In this document: piece after piece, positions 1 through 9,454 of the stretch
Layout: the number at the start of each line of letters is the position of its first letter
Numbering within the stretch: the stretch's first letter is position 1
DNA from: [Clostridium] methylpentosum DSM 5476
GTDB lineage: Bacteria; Bacillota; Clostridia; Oscillospirales; Ruminococcaceae
Reading direction: 5' to 3'
Assembly: GCA_000158655.1 (NCBI GenBank)
Contig: EQ973344.1
Location: 861,752-925,751 of the forward strand
DNA length: 64,000 nt
Notes under the pieces: model-generated
What the model was told of the DNA's origin: nothing
Seen by the model: the letters and a program-made list of their open reading frames with translations, nothing else
Database searches by the model: none
Made by a program: the position numbers and the translations under genes

Positions 1-645
1 CATCACAAACCAAGCCAGCTCCTTCATGAGCCGCTGGACAGTTTTGTGATTCAGAAAAAATTGCGGTTGTGAAGTTCTGTTGGAATGCGGCGATAACCAT
101 ACCTTCCTTTGTTTTCGCGGTATATGGCTGTGATCTCCGCTTTGGCAAGCCTGGACGGTTCATCCGCTTCAGATGCTAGTAGAAGGTTACACGGGGCAGT
201 TGAGCGATGGAAAGAAGAATATCCAGAGAATGTCTTTGCTCAGCGTTTGAACTACCTGCGTTTTCTGCGCTGGCGTCGCTCGTCTTCCAAAACCAAGTCT
301 TGCAAGTTTTTTCGGTATTCGTTCTCCGCACGCAGCCGCTGCACTTCGGCCGGAAGATCTTCCTCTACCGTCTCGGCAGTTTCTTCGGTCTGCCGGTGCT
401 GCCGCGTCCACGACGTTCTACAGCAACCCCTTCCGCCAGATAGATACGCTCTCACGCCGTGATTCGTTTGTGATCGTTGATCTCAAATCTCCGTGCCATC
501 TGACTGTAGCTCACCTTTTCTTCTTGCATGGTTTCTATCACCAGTTTCTTAAATTCTGGTGTGTATCCTTTGTTTGGAATAGTAAACACCCCACTTGTTA
601 GATCGTATATCATACGGTCTAACATATGGGGTGCATTTCAAACTG
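1..645 (-). pseudogene. decayed IS3-family (IS150-like) transposase, orfA and start of orfB
   Basis: Read on the minus strand, an orfA begins at ATG 625 (MLDRMIYDLTSGVF...) and continues through a helix-turn-helix region. An in-frame TGA interrupts it near 453, where the family has Trp. A frameshift follows. The leucine-zipper segment (EVQRLRAENEYRKNLQDLVL) lies in another frame at about 252-370. OrfB-like pieces such as SLDILLSIAQLPRVTFY and YRENKGRYGYRRI lie in further frames down to base 1. At least one stop and three frame changes show that no functional transposase is made. The element runs off the left edge. The family assignment comes from recalled IS3 OrfA/OrfB motifs. The terminal inverted repeat was not established; the GAAATGCACCCC stretch near 629-642 may be the end. 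Confidence 0.8.
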
Positions 646-850
646 GATGGGTGAATATCACATCCTGTCTGTCCTGATGTGCGGAGATACGGGAAACTGA
701 ATGCGATCATAGAGGGCAAAACTGTGTATACAACGCAAGCCTGTGCAGACCATCCGTGAACAGGTGGTTGTAATCTCTTTGCGGCATCTTTTCACAAAAG
801 CATTGCTGTCGCTCCCATCTGTTTCCCTCTTGAGCGCTGAGAATTCCTAA

Positions 851-892
851 AAACGGCCCATACTTTCGCCAATCGAGGAAAGTATGGGCCGT
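851..892 (-). terminator. metK terminator
   Basis: A perfect 15-base-pair inverted repeat (853-867 with 878-892, loop of 10) is followed on the minus strand by five T residues. It begins 9 bases beyond the metK stop codon, as expected for an intrinsic terminator. Confidence 0.9.
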
Positions 893-900
893 TGTTTTCC

Positions 901-2082
<1,182 letters not shown>

Positions 2083-2103
2083 TCGTAATCCTTCCTCCTT
2101 CAA

Positions 2104-2242
2104 ACTAAAAAAGCGCACCCGAAAGCCGAGTGCGCCATGTATGCATTCTCATCTTTCGGCATAGCCGCAGGATTTGGCACCTTACTCAAAAGGTTGCCGG
2201 GCTTCACAGGTCCTGTTACCTCCACCACTCTTGATAAGACGG
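2104..2242 (-). promoter_or_regulatory. SAM-I (S-box) riboswitch with terminator, metK leader
   Basis: On the minus strand the leader reads CTTATCAAGAGTGGTGGAGG, then ACAGGACCTGTGAAGCCCGGCAACC, a GGTGCCAAATCCTG segment and closing GATGAGA, which is the conserved S-box core. The aptamer spans about 2148-2240. An expression-platform hairpin follows (GCGCAC/GTGCGC, about 2113-2135) with a T-run at 2107-2112. SAM binding is expected to favour the terminator and switch metK off. Confidence 0.95.
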
Positions 2243-2261
2243 ATTCTATTCAATTTTCTTT

Positions 2262-2290
2262 ATTATACTCTAACGGTATGGTTTTGTCAA
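2262..2290 (-). promoter_or_regulatory. metK promoter
   Basis: On the minus strand TTGACA (2290-2285) and TATAAT (2267-2262) are separated by 17 bases, a perfect sigma-A consensus. It lies about 20 bases upstream of the SAM riboswitch. Confidence 0.9.
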
Positions 2291-2296
2291 CCCTTG

Positions 2297-2977
2297 TTAG
2301 ATTTTGCCTGCGAGGACGAGGGCGAGCAGAATAAAGGTCGCGAGGATGAGCAGACCGATGAGGATGGTAGTCACGGACAGTTTGTTGCTTCCTGCCTGGT
2401 TGGAGGAGCGCTCCACCAGCCCCGTCTTGTGCAGCGCATTGGAAACCGGCTTGTAGAGCAGCAGCACAATGGCGCTGTTGAGTCCCGATTTGATGAGGTT
2501 AAACGGCAGAAAGGCGGGTAGGAGCATGTCGGCGACGACCGCGCGAGGCACTCCCATGTAAAACGGGGTGATAAAATAGTTCCAAAGCAGCATGAGGGCG
2601 GTCATGGTCAGCGCACCGGCGACGAGTCCGAGCACTGCGCCCGACAGGGTGCGCTTCTTTTTGTAGACAAGCCCTGCAACCGACGCAAAGCCGACAGTGG
2701 CGATTACATTCATCAGCATGCCGATCGGGCCGGTGGAACTGATGGTGACCATTTCGATAAACGAGACGACAATCGACATCGGCACTGCGGCGAGCGGGCC
2801 GAAGAGAAAGGCCGCGATTGTGATGATCACATCCTTTGGCTCATACTTGAGAAATTCGACCATCGGAATGCGGATGAAAAAGACGGTCAGATAGGCGATT
2901 GCGCTGAGCACTGCGAGAATCACGAGTTTGCGGACGTTGATGCGCCTGGCCGGCGCGGCTTTGGTTTGGGTTGTCAT
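2297..2977 (-). CDS. ribU: ECF transporter S component for riboflavin
   Basis: This 226-residue membrane protein is the substrate-binding S subunit of an energy-coupling factor transporter. It is expected to work with EcfA/EcfA'/EcfT modules encoded elsewhere. The sequence shows about six hydrophobic segments after a basic N-terminus. It also has the RibU-type stretch FIRIPMVEFLKYEPKDVIIT in the first third. Specificity for riboflavin is supported by the FMN riboswitch directly upstream. The ATG at 2977 follows GGAGGTAGATTACC. The gene ends close to the metK promoter and is probably monocistronic. Confidence 0.93.
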   Translation of the reverse strand: MTTQTKAAPARRINVRKLVILAVLSAIAYLTVFFIRIPMVEFLKYEPKDVIITIAAFLFGPLAAVPMSIVVSFIEMVTISSTGPIGMLMNVIATVGFASVAGLVYKKKRTLSGAVLGLVAGALTMTALMLLWNYFITPFYMGVPRAVVADMLLPAFLPFNLIKSGLNSAIVLLLYKPVSNALHKTGLVERSSNQAGSNKLSVTTILIGLLILATFILLALVLAGKI

Positions 2978-3023
2978 GGTAATCTACCTCCAATATGAGG
3001 TCTGTTAGAAGGTGTGTCGCGCT

Positions 3024-3058
3024 GCAAAAAAAGCGCCTCCGAATTGCTTCGAAGGCGC
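3024..3058 (-). terminator. expression-platform terminator of the FMN riboswitch
   Basis: The minus-strand stem GCGCCTTCGAA/TTCGGAGGCGC (one G-U pair) is followed by seven T residues. It sits between the aptamer and ribU and is the likely OFF-state terminator. Confidence 0.9.
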
Positions 3059-3083
3059 GCAAATGCAGAATTATGCGGCATTT

Positions 3084-3210
3084 GTTTCTTTTATCCGGAC
3101 TATACCGTTGGTTTTGGAATCGCACCAAATCGTGCCGGAAATCCGGCTCGCGGACTAAAGGGATCCCCCTCATTACCGCCAGTGGAGAATTTCACTCCGC
3201 CCTGAAACAG
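3084..3210 (-). promoter_or_regulatory. FMN riboswitch (RFN element)
   Basis: The minus-strand leader contains CAGGGCGGAGTGAAATTC, TCCACTGGCGGTAATGAGGG, AGTCCGCGAGCC, GGTGCGATTCC and ACGGTATAGTCCGGAT, the conserved RFN blocks in the correct order. It controls the downstream riboflavin transporter gene. Binding of FMN should favour the terminator at 3024-3058. Confidence 0.96.
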
Positions 3211-3229
3211 ACTGTATAAATTTGAATTT

Positions 3230-3258
3230 ATTATAATACATTGTTTTCAATTTGTCAA
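3230..3258 (-). promoter_or_regulatory. ribU promoter
   Basis: TTGACA (3258-3253) and TATAAT (3235-3230) on the minus strand are separated by 17 bases. The -35 box overlaps the last codons of the upstream ASCH gene. Confidence 0.9.
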
Positions 3259-3599
3259 GCCGGTGGCAGCAATGTAATTTGCAGTCCGAGCGCACCGTAT
3301 TGCCGCTCCTGTTCCGGGGTGTAGATCTCATATGTCTCGGCGAGCAGTTGTTCCGCTGAGGTCCCTCCGAATGCAGCGGGAGGCGCGGTTGCATACAACT
3401 CAGCAAAGGATGCAAACTCACAGCGCCCGACAACCCGGACGAGCAGAATCTCCCTGCGCTCTGGCAGCTTGAAGAACCGGATGACATCGCCGGGATGCAC
3501 CTTTTGGCGCTTTGAATCGTTCAGGCGGACCTCGATGGTTTTCCCGCCGCTTTTGATCTGCTCAAACGGTCCGGAAAACAGAGACATTTCATGTAGCAT
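3255..3599 (-). CDS. ASCH domain protein
   Basis: This 114-residue protein has the ASCH hallmark GxKxxExR as GGKTIEVR at about residues 18-25. It also has a compact beta-rich pattern with DVIRF and ILLVRVVG strands. The ASCH fold is related to PUA and binds RNA or modified nucleosides; some members are N4-acetylcytidine amidohydrolases. The specific substrate here cannot be read from the sequence. The start follows AGGAGGAAATAAA. It stands between gene-free sequence on its upstream side and ribU. Confidence 0.85.
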   Translation of the reverse strand: MLHEMSLFSGPFEQIKSGGKTIEVRLNDSKRQKVHPGDVIRFFKLPERREILLVRVVGRCEFASFAELYATAPPAAFGGTSAEQLLAETYEIYTPEQERQYGALGLQITLLPPA

Positions 3600-3886
3600 T
3601 TTATTTCCTCCTCAAACCAACATCACCCGAACAGCCCGGCTCACCAAAGCACTCTTCATGAGGGCCGGATGCAATCGAGCCGCCCAAAGCAGGGACATTT
3701 CGTGTCATCAGCAGGCTTTGGGTTGTTTTCAAGCAGCCTTGCCTTCTATTCAGCAGCCAGAGAACCTAGAGGCCCATCCGAATGTAAATTTCCGGAAGCT
3801 TCTCCTGAAAACAGCTGGACTCCCGCTGACAATCCAACAGCACCGTTCTGCTGTCCTGGCAGGCCTGCCGGACGCCGATGACAGCG
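3600..3886. other. gene-free spacer
   Basis: No coding region, tRNA or riboswitch core was recognised here. The short open frames are antisense or unsupported by a ribosome binding site. The right end passes into the terminator of the next gene. Confidence 0.6.
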
Positions 3887-3916
3887 CAAAAAAGGCGGAC
3901 TGTCGTCCGCCTTTTG
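3887..3916 (-). terminator. terminator after the zinc-ribbon gene
   Basis: A perfect 11-base-pair stem AAAAGGCGGAC/GTCCGCCTTTT (3890-3900 with 3905-3915) is followed on the minus strand by a run of T residues. It lies just beyond the stop at 3925. Confidence 0.9.
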
Positions 3917-3924
3917 TTCCCAAG

Positions 3925-4365
3925 TTATTTTTCTTCCTCTTCTTCGTCGTTGATCGTGCCGAGGAAATTGAACTCGTTGTTCTCACCACAGTAGGGGCAG
4001 TTGATCTCACCTTCGTCCAGATCCTCTTCATCAACGAGGAAGTGGCGTTTGCATGCCTTGCAGGTGATATTGTAAACCTCGCCGCAGTCATCGCAATCGC
4101 AGTCGCAGTCACAATCGTCGTCACAGCAGCACTCGTCGTCCTCTGCATCGTAAACAATCTGCTCAACATCGTTGAGATCCTTGTCAATGACGTCGATCAC
4201 TTCGTTCATCTCGTCGGTCACTTCTTCCAGGTCGGCAACCGTCAGCGCCATATCGTCGAGAAGGTCGATGATTGCGTTGAGAACTTTCACCTCGTCTTTT
4301 TTCTCGTCGAGGCTCAGGCCCTCGGTCAAGCCTTTGATGTATGCAATTTTTTCAGTTAAAGTCAT
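3925..4365 (-). CDS. Cys/Asp-rich zinc-ribbon protein, CD1247-like
   Basis: The 146-residue product has three parts. Residues 1-70 form a helical acidic N-terminus (MTLTEKIAYIKGLTEGL...) resembling the CD1247 N-terminal domain of clostridia. A remarkable Cys/Asp run (CCCDDDCDCDCDCDDC) follows near residues 79-94. Then comes a C-terminal zinc ribbon with CKACKRH...CPYCGEN and an acidic tail. It is likely a cytoplasmic metal-binding protein, but its role is not known. The start follows GCAGGAGGTAGAATGCT. It lies downstream of efp in the same direction, about 134 bases away, and could be co-transcribed with it. Confidence 0.75.
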   Translation of the reverse strand: MTLTEKIAYIKGLTEGLSLDEKKDEVKVLNAIIDLLDDMALTVADLEEVTDEMNEVIDVIDKDLNDVEQIVYDAEDDECCCDDDCDCDCDCDDCGEVYNITCKACKRHFLVDEEDLDEGEINCPYCGENNEFNFLGTINDEEEEEK

Positions 4366-4499
4366 AGCATTCTACCTCCTGCATCTAACTTACTTATCTA
4401 TCATCACCAGCCGAATGGCCGGTCATGGATGTATGGGAGTACGCTTGGATGAACCCTGTAAACGTTCCACCAGGTTATTGTGACCAACAAAAGCGCGGA

Positions 4500-5057
4500 T
4501 TATGCCCGCTCCATGTACTCGCCGGTTCTGGTGTCGATGCGGATCCTGTCGCCTTCTTCAATAAAGAGGGGGACTTTGATTTCTGCACCGGTCTCAAGAG
4601 TGGCGGGTTTGGTCGCATTGGTCGCGGTGTTGCCCTTAAAGCCCGGATCGGTCTGTGTGACCTCCAGCTCGACAAAGTTGGGGGGCTCAATGCCAAAGAC
4701 ATTGCCTTTGTAGGAGAGCACCTTCACTTCCATTTCCTCTTTTACAAATTTGAAGTTGTCGCCGAGCTTGCTCTCGTCAATCGGAATCTGCTCATAGGTT
4801 TCCATATCCATGAAATAGTACAGGGCGCCGTCTGCGTAGACATACTGCATGGTGCGTCTTTCGACGTATGCAGTCGGGAATTTTTCAGTCGGGTTGAAAG
4901 TTCTCTCAATGACGGTTCCAGTGATGACGTTTTTAACTTTCGCGCGGACAAAAGCAGCGCCTTTGCCGGGTTTTACATGCTGGAACTCTACAACCTGAAG
5001 AACGTTGCCGTCCATATCAAACGTTAAGCCGTTTTTGAAATCTCCTGCTGAAATCAT
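4500..5057 (-). CDS. efp: translation elongation factor P
   Basis: This 185-residue protein rescues ribosomes stalled at polyproline stretches by entering the E site. The KOW-like N-domain begins [17 protein letters not shown], and the tip loop [10 protein letters not shown] holds the lysine that is modified in many bacteria. The EF-P signature [20 protein letters not shown] and OB-fold C-domain ([19 protein letters not shown]) follow. Length is standard. The ATG follows TATGGAGGTACTAT, and a promoter lies 32-60 bases upstream. Confidence 0.97.
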   Translation of the reverse strand: MISAGDFKNGLTFDMDGNVLQVVEFQHVKPGKGAAFVRAKVKNVITGTVIERTFNPTEKFPTAYVERRTMQYVYADGALYYFMDMETYEQIPIDESKLGDNFKFVKEEMEVKVLSYKGNVFGIEPPNFVELEVTQTDPGFKGNTATNATKPATLETGAEIKVPLFIEEGDRIRIDTRTGEYMERA

Positions 5058-5088
5058 ATAGTACCTCCATAATATTCTTGTCTACATT

Positions 5089-5117
5089 ATTCTATCTTAA
5101 ATAAAGCATTTTTGCAA
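5089..5117 (-). promoter_or_regulatory. efp promoter
   Basis: On the minus strand TTGCAA (5117-5112) and TAGAAT (5094-5089) have a 17-base spacer, in an AT-rich context just before the efp ribosome binding site. Confidence 0.65.
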
Positions 5118-5591
5118 GTATAATTTCTAAACAAACCGGTACTTTTTTGCAAAAAGCTGAGAATAATGGTATTTCTGCAACTTTGTCTATTTTAGCACGA
5201 ACCGAATGATTTTGCAACCTTCTCAGCACGCAAATGGGAACTGCTCCGGAAACAGCCTCCAGGAACCACCGTCCCATAAAAAAGTCGGCTCTTTTTTATC
5301 TTTCCCTGAAACCAGCTAAAGTTTCCCTCTTTTAATTAGGCCGAGCTGTCAGAGCGGGAAAGATGCAAACCGAGAGCGCCTGTCTTGCCATTCAACCTGT
5401 TTTCAACTGGGCCAGAAACAAACAGCCTTGCCCTCTCCAACGGCGGAGAAAGGAGGCGCAGACAGCATCTGCACCTCCTTTTTGAGTTCCATAGAGCCGC
5501 GCGTTCCTCCCCGCCTTGTAATCCTGATTTTCCGAGCACATAGCCGCCCAGTTTACAGCGTCAAGAGAGGCGGAATCCATACAGCAGGTGT
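5118..5591. other. gene-free spacer between the M24 peptidase and efp
   Basis: About 470 bases without a supported gene. The only structure seen is the stem-loop at 5449-5481. The remaining sequence is of mixed composition with no recognised motif. Confidence 0.6.
5449..5481. terminator. stem-loop, possible terminator of the M24 peptidase gene
   Basis: A 14-base-pair stem (5449-5462 with 5468-5481, one G-U pair) surrounds a 5-base loop. On the minus strand only a broken T-tract follows, so it would be a weak terminator for the gene ending at 5592. On the plus strand a TTTTT tract overlaps the end of the stem. Confidence 0.45.
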
Positions 5592-6656
5592 TTAAAGATG
5601 AAGCAGCGCCTTGCTGCACCGGGTGAGATTTCTACAGCCGCCGGGGGTGATCACCACCATATCCTCAATGCGAACTCCGAATTTCCCCGGCAGATACAGG
5701 CCGGGCTCAACCGTCACCACCATCCCCTCCCGCAGGACGGTGGTTGAGGCGAGGCTGAGATTGGGGCTTTCGTGGATTTCCAGCCCAACACCGTGACCCA
5801 GGCTGTGCCCAAATGCCCCCTCGTAGCCCTCGCTGTCAAAAAAGTCCCGCACGAGCTTGTCGGCCTGCTTTCCATGCTGGCCGTCCCGCAGAAATTCCAG
5901 CGCCATCTGTTGGCCCTGGAGCACAGTGTTGTAGAGCTTCTCCGCCTCCTCGCTGATGCTGCCGATTGCAACAGTGCGGGTCATGTCGCTGTGATAGCCG
6001 CCGAGTTTTGCGCCAAAATCCATCGTGAGCAGATCGCCCTCCCGCAGTTTGCGGTCAGTCGGAACTCCGTGCGGCGAAGACGAGTTCTCCCCGGCCACTG
6101 CGATGGTGTCAAAGGCAATGTCATCCGCGCCGTGAGCGCGCATGAAACTGTCGAGCTCATACGCCACCTGTTTTTCGGTCACTCCCGCTTTGAGATAGCC
6201 GCAAATGTGGTCAAACGCCTGCTCGGTGATTGCCTGCGCCGCAAGAATCTTGTCGATTTCCTCCGGGGTCTTGAGCATCCGCATGCAGTCGATGGTGTCG
6301 TTAAACAGGGTGTTTTCCACAAAACGGACCCCTTTGAGGTTGCTTTTGAGGGTTTGGAACTCGTCGAGGGTGATGCTGTAGTTCTCCACCGCCACCCGCT
6401 TGACATTGTGTTTTGCAAAGATGTCGGCAAGCTGCTGATAGATGTTGAGCAGCAACACGACCTCACAGCCGGAAATCTCCCGCTGCGCCCGCTCAAAATA
6501 GCGGAAATCGATGAACAGGTAGCTTTTCTCCCGCGTCACCGCGAGAATGCCGGCAGATGACCGGAAGCCGGTGAGATACCGGCGGTTGATGTCAGAGAGC
6601 ACGAGTCCGCAGTCCACCCCTTCGGGCAGAGTGTCCATGAGCTGATGCAGTTTCAT
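5592..6656 (-). CDS. M24-family Xaa-Pro aminopeptidase
   Basis: This 354-residue cytoplasmic metallopeptidase is predicted to remove an N-terminal residue preceding proline. The N-terminal creatinase-like domain (1-130) is followed by the pita-bread domain. All five metal ligands are visible: the two Asp in TMDFGAKLGGYHSDMTRT, the His in GHSLGHGVGLEIHE, and the Glu of VTVEPGLYLPG and GVRIEDMVV. The length fits PepQ/PepP-type bacterial enzymes; the exact subtype is not resolved. It is followed 25 bases from aroQ in the same direction, and probably belongs to the operon with aroQ and the endonuclease IV homologue. Confidence 0.93.
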   Translation of the reverse strand: MKLHQLMDTLPEGVDCGLVLSDINRRYLTGFRSSAGILAVTREKSYLFIDFRYFERAQREISGCEVVLLLNIYQQLADIFAKHNVKRVAVENYSITLDEFQTLKSNLKGVRFVENTLFNDTIDCMRMLKTPEEIDKILAAQAITEQAFDHICGYLKAGVTEKQVAYELDSFMRAHGADDIAFDTIAVAGENSSSPHGVPTDRKLREGDLLTMDFGAKLGGYHSDMTRTVAIGSISEEAEKLYNTVLQGQQMALEFLRDGQHGKQADKLVRDFFDSEGYEGAFGHSLGHGVGLEIHESPNLSLASTTVLREGMVVTVEPGLYLPGKFGVRIEDMVVITPGGCRNLTRCSKALLHL

Positions 6657-6681
6657 TCGATTCGCCCCTTTGTTCTAGTTT

Positions 6682-7113
6682 TCAGATCAGTTCCTTGATC
6701 GCGTAGAGGCCGAGCAGATAGCTGTACTTTCCAAAGCCCGCAATCTGGCCGGCGCACACCGGCGCAATGACCGAGGTGCGGCGGAACTCCTCCCGGTTGT
6801 GAATGTTGGAGCAGTGCACCTCGATACAGGGAATTTTAACACTCGCGATCGCGTCGCGGATCGCAATGCTGTAGTGGGTGTAAGCCCCGGCGTTGATGAC
6901 GATGCCGTCAAACTCACTGCCCGCCTGCTGGATGATGTCGATGAGCTCCCCTTCGTGGTTGGACTGGAAGATTTCACAGTCGAGCCCGAGCTCCGCCGCA
7001 TGGTGAGAGATCTGCTCGTTGACGCTCTGGAAGCTCTCTTTGCCGTAGATGCTGGTTTCACGGACGCCGAGCAGGTTGATGTTCGGCCCGTGGATGACAA
7101 TGACTCGTTTCAT
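6682..7113 (-). CDS. aroQ: 3-dehydroquinate dehydratase, type II
   Basis: The 143-residue enzyme converts 3-dehydroquinate to 3-dehydroshikimate in the shikimate pathway. It shows the type II N-terminus IHGPNINLLGVRETSIYG with the catalytic Tyr, NAGAYTHYSIAIRDAI, and HCSNIHNREEFR with the catalytic His. Size is typical of the dodecameric enzyme. Its ATG overlaps the stop of the preceding gene by four bases (ATGA), indicating translational coupling. Confidence 0.97.
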   Translation of the reverse strand: MKRVIVIHGPNINLLGVRETSIYGKESFQSVNEQISHHAAELGLDCEIFQSNHEGELIDIIQQAGSEFDGIVINAGAYTHYSIAIRDAIASVKIPCIEVHCSNIHNREEFRRTSVIAPVCAGQIAGFGKYSYLLGLYAIKELI

Positions 7114-7976
7114 AATTCCTTCTCCTTTTTGTAGTTTTCATACATCCGTTTCATTTCTGCCGCATCCTCCGCCTGGGTACCCGCGGATTCGCAGATAAAG
7201 GTGGGGGAGAGGTTTTTCTTTGCAATGAGCTCGGCAAGAGGTTCAAACTCCGGGCCGTACTCCTGGTCCTCAAAGGTGAGGTGCAGTTTTTCCCCGCCCT
7301 TGAGAGTGTACTGAATTTTACTGAAATGGGAGTGGAACACCTTTAGTCGGTCGAACCCAAGCTTATTCTCAATCGCGTCGAGAATGTCAAGGTAATCCTG
7401 CTGGGTGGCAAGCCCGCCAAAGGTTCGGGCGTTGAGGTGCCCGAAATCAATGCAGGGAATCAGGCGCTCATCCACACTGCAGAGGGCAAGAACCTCGTCG
7501 AGGGTGCCGAGCTGGTTGACCTTTCCCATTGTCTCGGGACAGATGGCGATGTCACCAAAGCCCGCCTCGTCCGCTGCCTGCACCGCGCGCCGGATGGTGT
7601 CGAGCGCGAGTTCGAGGGCGTGTTCCCGGGTAATTTTCCCGCAGGAGCCCGAGTGGGCGACAATGCGGGTGGCGCCCATTGTGCGCGCCGCTTCAAGGCT
7701 TTGGAGGATATAGCGGATGCTGTTGTCCCGTTTTTCCTCCTCCACGCTCGAAAGGGAGATGTAGTAGGGCGCATGGACCGAGAGACGGATGTCTGCCTCC
7801 CGGCACTGGCTGCCAAATGCGGCGGCCTTTTGCCGATTGATCTTTACCCCCCGGCCACATTGATATTCAAACGCACTGAGTCCAAAGGAGAGCAGGTAAT
7901 CGGGAACCTGCTCCAAGGATTTATATTTTTCTTTAAAGCTGTCGCTGTTGCCCGCCGGGCCAAATATCGCTCCCAC
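7110..7976 (-). CDS. endonuclease IV-like TIM-barrel protein (AP endonuclease family 2)
   Basis: This 288-residue protein has the Nfo/endonuclease IV layout: LSVHAPYYISLSS, RIVAHSGSCG, AICPETMGKVNQLGTLDE, CIDFGHLNAR, VFHSHFSK and FICESAG, which supply the His/Asp/Glu zinc ligands. Such enzymes cut DNA at abasic sites. The residues after the start (MGAIFGPAGNSDSF) resemble the shorter clostridial family rather than E. coli Nfo, so a related sugar-isomerase-type role cannot be excluded. A GTG start at 7976 is supported by GAAGGAGGTGCTCT. It overlaps aroQ. Confidence 0.82.
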   Translation of the reverse strand: MGAIFGPAGNSDSFKEKYKSLEQVPDYLLSFGLSAFEYQCGRGVKINRQKAAAFGSQCREADIRLSVHAPYYISLSSVEEEKRDNSIRYILQSLEAARTMGATRIVAHSGSCGKITREHALELALDTIRRAVQAADEAGFGDIAICPETMGKVNQLGTLDEVLALCSVDERLIPCIDFGHLNARTFGGLATQQDYLDILDAIENKLGFDRLKVFHSHFSKIQYTLKGGEKLHLTFEDQEYGPEFEPLAELIAKKNLSPTFICESAGTQAEDAAEMKRMYENYKKEKEL

Positions 7977-8518
7977 AGAGCACCTCCTTCTATTTTATCG
8001 ACGAATTCTTTTCATATCTGATCAGCTGACGCTGTTTTGAAATACTAGACAGTTGCTGGCCGCCCTGATTCTCCCTGCGCGCCTGGGGTTTAATGGCTCG
8101 CACGCAAACCGCTTTTCCGGGATCAATCTCCACTCAACGGCAGATGTGAGTCAATGAAAGCAAGGCGCACAAAGCTTTAAACCACACATGGCTGTTTCCA
8201 GAAGCAATGTCGGCACAGCGCACAGGGGGCGCGCTTTCAGAGATCTTCTCTGGTTCTCTCATACTCCCTGGTACAGCCTACTCCCAACAGCTGGAATTGT
8301 GGATCACTTCTCCGACAGTCTCCCATACCCGAACTGTGGGGATTTCTCAGCGCCTTCGACTAGAAAAGCTCCCCGCACACTGTAAGCGGGTGCGTTTTCA
8401 GCGGCTTAGTACAAATGAGGCAAACTGTAGCCAAAACGCTCAGGACAAAACCGTTGTTACCATTGCGGGTCTTCCACACAGAGTCTGCAAAATCTGATTT
8501 TTCTTCCGGTGCAGCCAG
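7977..8518. other. gene-free spacer
   Basis: About 540 bases with no supported coding frame. Open frames on the plus strand here lack ribosome binding sites and family resemblance. No RNA motif was recognised. Confidence 0.6.
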
Positions 8519-9013
8519 TCACTGCTTGCGGTAATACGCGCTGATAAACCGCTGTTCAAACCGGCGTTTGAGCTGAAACAGCCTGCCCTGCTCCTCTTCG
8601 AACGGCTTGACAAGAATGGTCTGTATTCCCTCTAGGTTTCCGCCGAGGACGTCGGTGAAAATCTGATCCCCCACAATAGCCACCTGCTTTTTGGGGAGGT
8701 TGAACCGCTTGACCGCGCGGCTCAGGCCAATGGGAAGCGGCTTGCAGCTCATCGGGACAAAATCCACGCCCAGCCTGCTCGCAAACGGTTCCACCCGCTC
8801 GCGGGTGTTGTTGGAGGAGATCATCAGCGGGATGCCGAGCCCCTTCATAAGGGTGAGCCACTCGGTCACTCCCTCCCAGGGCTCGGGATTGCCGTGGGAA
8901 GTCAGAGTATTGTCCACATCGAGGACGATTGCCCGTATTCCCCGTTCCTCAAGCAGCTGCGGGGTGATGCACATTACATTTTCCAAAATAAGATCGGGCA
9001 AAAAAACCGACAT
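8519..9013 (-). CDS. yqeG: YqeG-family HAD phosphatase
   Basis: The 164-residue product is a subfamily IIIA HAD hydrolase. Motif I is VLDVDNTLTSHG with the nucleophile and acid Asp, motif II is MISSNNTRER, and motifs III/IV are CKPLPIGLSRAVK and AIVGDQIFTDVLGG. YqeG proteins are conserved in Gram-positives; a phosphatidylglycerophosphate phosphatase role has been proposed for relatives. The ATG at 9013 is chosen over a GTG two codons upstream because GGGGGCGTGCCC gives correct spacing. It stands alone between gene-free spacers. Confidence 0.9.
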   Translation of the reverse strand: MSVFLPDLILENVMCITPQLLEERGIRAIVLDVDNTLTSHGNPEPWEGVTEWLTLMKGLGIPLMISSNNTRERVEPFASRLGVDFVPMSCKPLPIGLSRAVKRFNLPKKQVAIVGDQIFTDVLGGNLEGIQTILVKPFEEEQGRLFQLKRRFEQRFISAYYRKQ

Positions 9014-9390
9014 GGGCACGCCCCCTTTCCTTTTTATTCTCAGCGCTACAGCGCTTATTCTTCTGTGCGGGACTAGGGTATTGAATAGTCACACCGTGCG
9101 ACAGCCTGTATCAGGGCTGTCAATGATATAAGCCTTGGCAGGGTGGCACAGATTTAAACCAAAGTGCCAATGACTGGACGAATGAAATGCGATTTTGCAT
9201 GGCAGTTCGAGCCTTCGATGGATCTGCCGTCTCTCCTGGATCAGCGAATCTTGTGTCCGCGCCTCGTCTTATGGCAGCATAGCCTCTGACCGCATCCCAG
9301 GCTGATCGGCGCAACAGGCAACACGGCAAAAGGGGCCCGGAAAAGCGGCGCTCACACGCGTTTTTCCGACCCCCTTTGACTTGATTGGAA
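9014..9390. other. gene-free spacer between rpsU and yqeG
   Basis: About 380 bases. No supported gene was seen in either strand. The right end adjoins the terminator at 9393. Confidence 0.6.
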
Positions 9391-9392
9391 CA

Positions 9393-9418
9393 CAAAAGCC
9401 CGATTACTCGGGCTTTGC
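9393..9418 (-). terminator. rpsU terminator
   Basis: An 8-base-pair stem AAAGCCCG/CGGGCTTT (9395-9402 with 9409-9416) lies about 40 bases past the rpsU stop, with a short T-tract on the minus strand. Confidence 0.7.
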
Positions 9419-9454
9419 ATTGCTTACATACTGTTTTCAGAAGCTTTATTTCGC

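Noticed and set aside
4081-4140. Short tandem repeat in the Cys/Asp codons as a CRISPR or microsatellite
   Set aside because: The repeat arises from alternating Cys and Asp codons within an open frame; no spacer structure exists.
8188-8497. Plus-strand frames in the spacer before yqeG
   Set aside because: No ribosome binding site, odd amino acid composition and no family resemblance.
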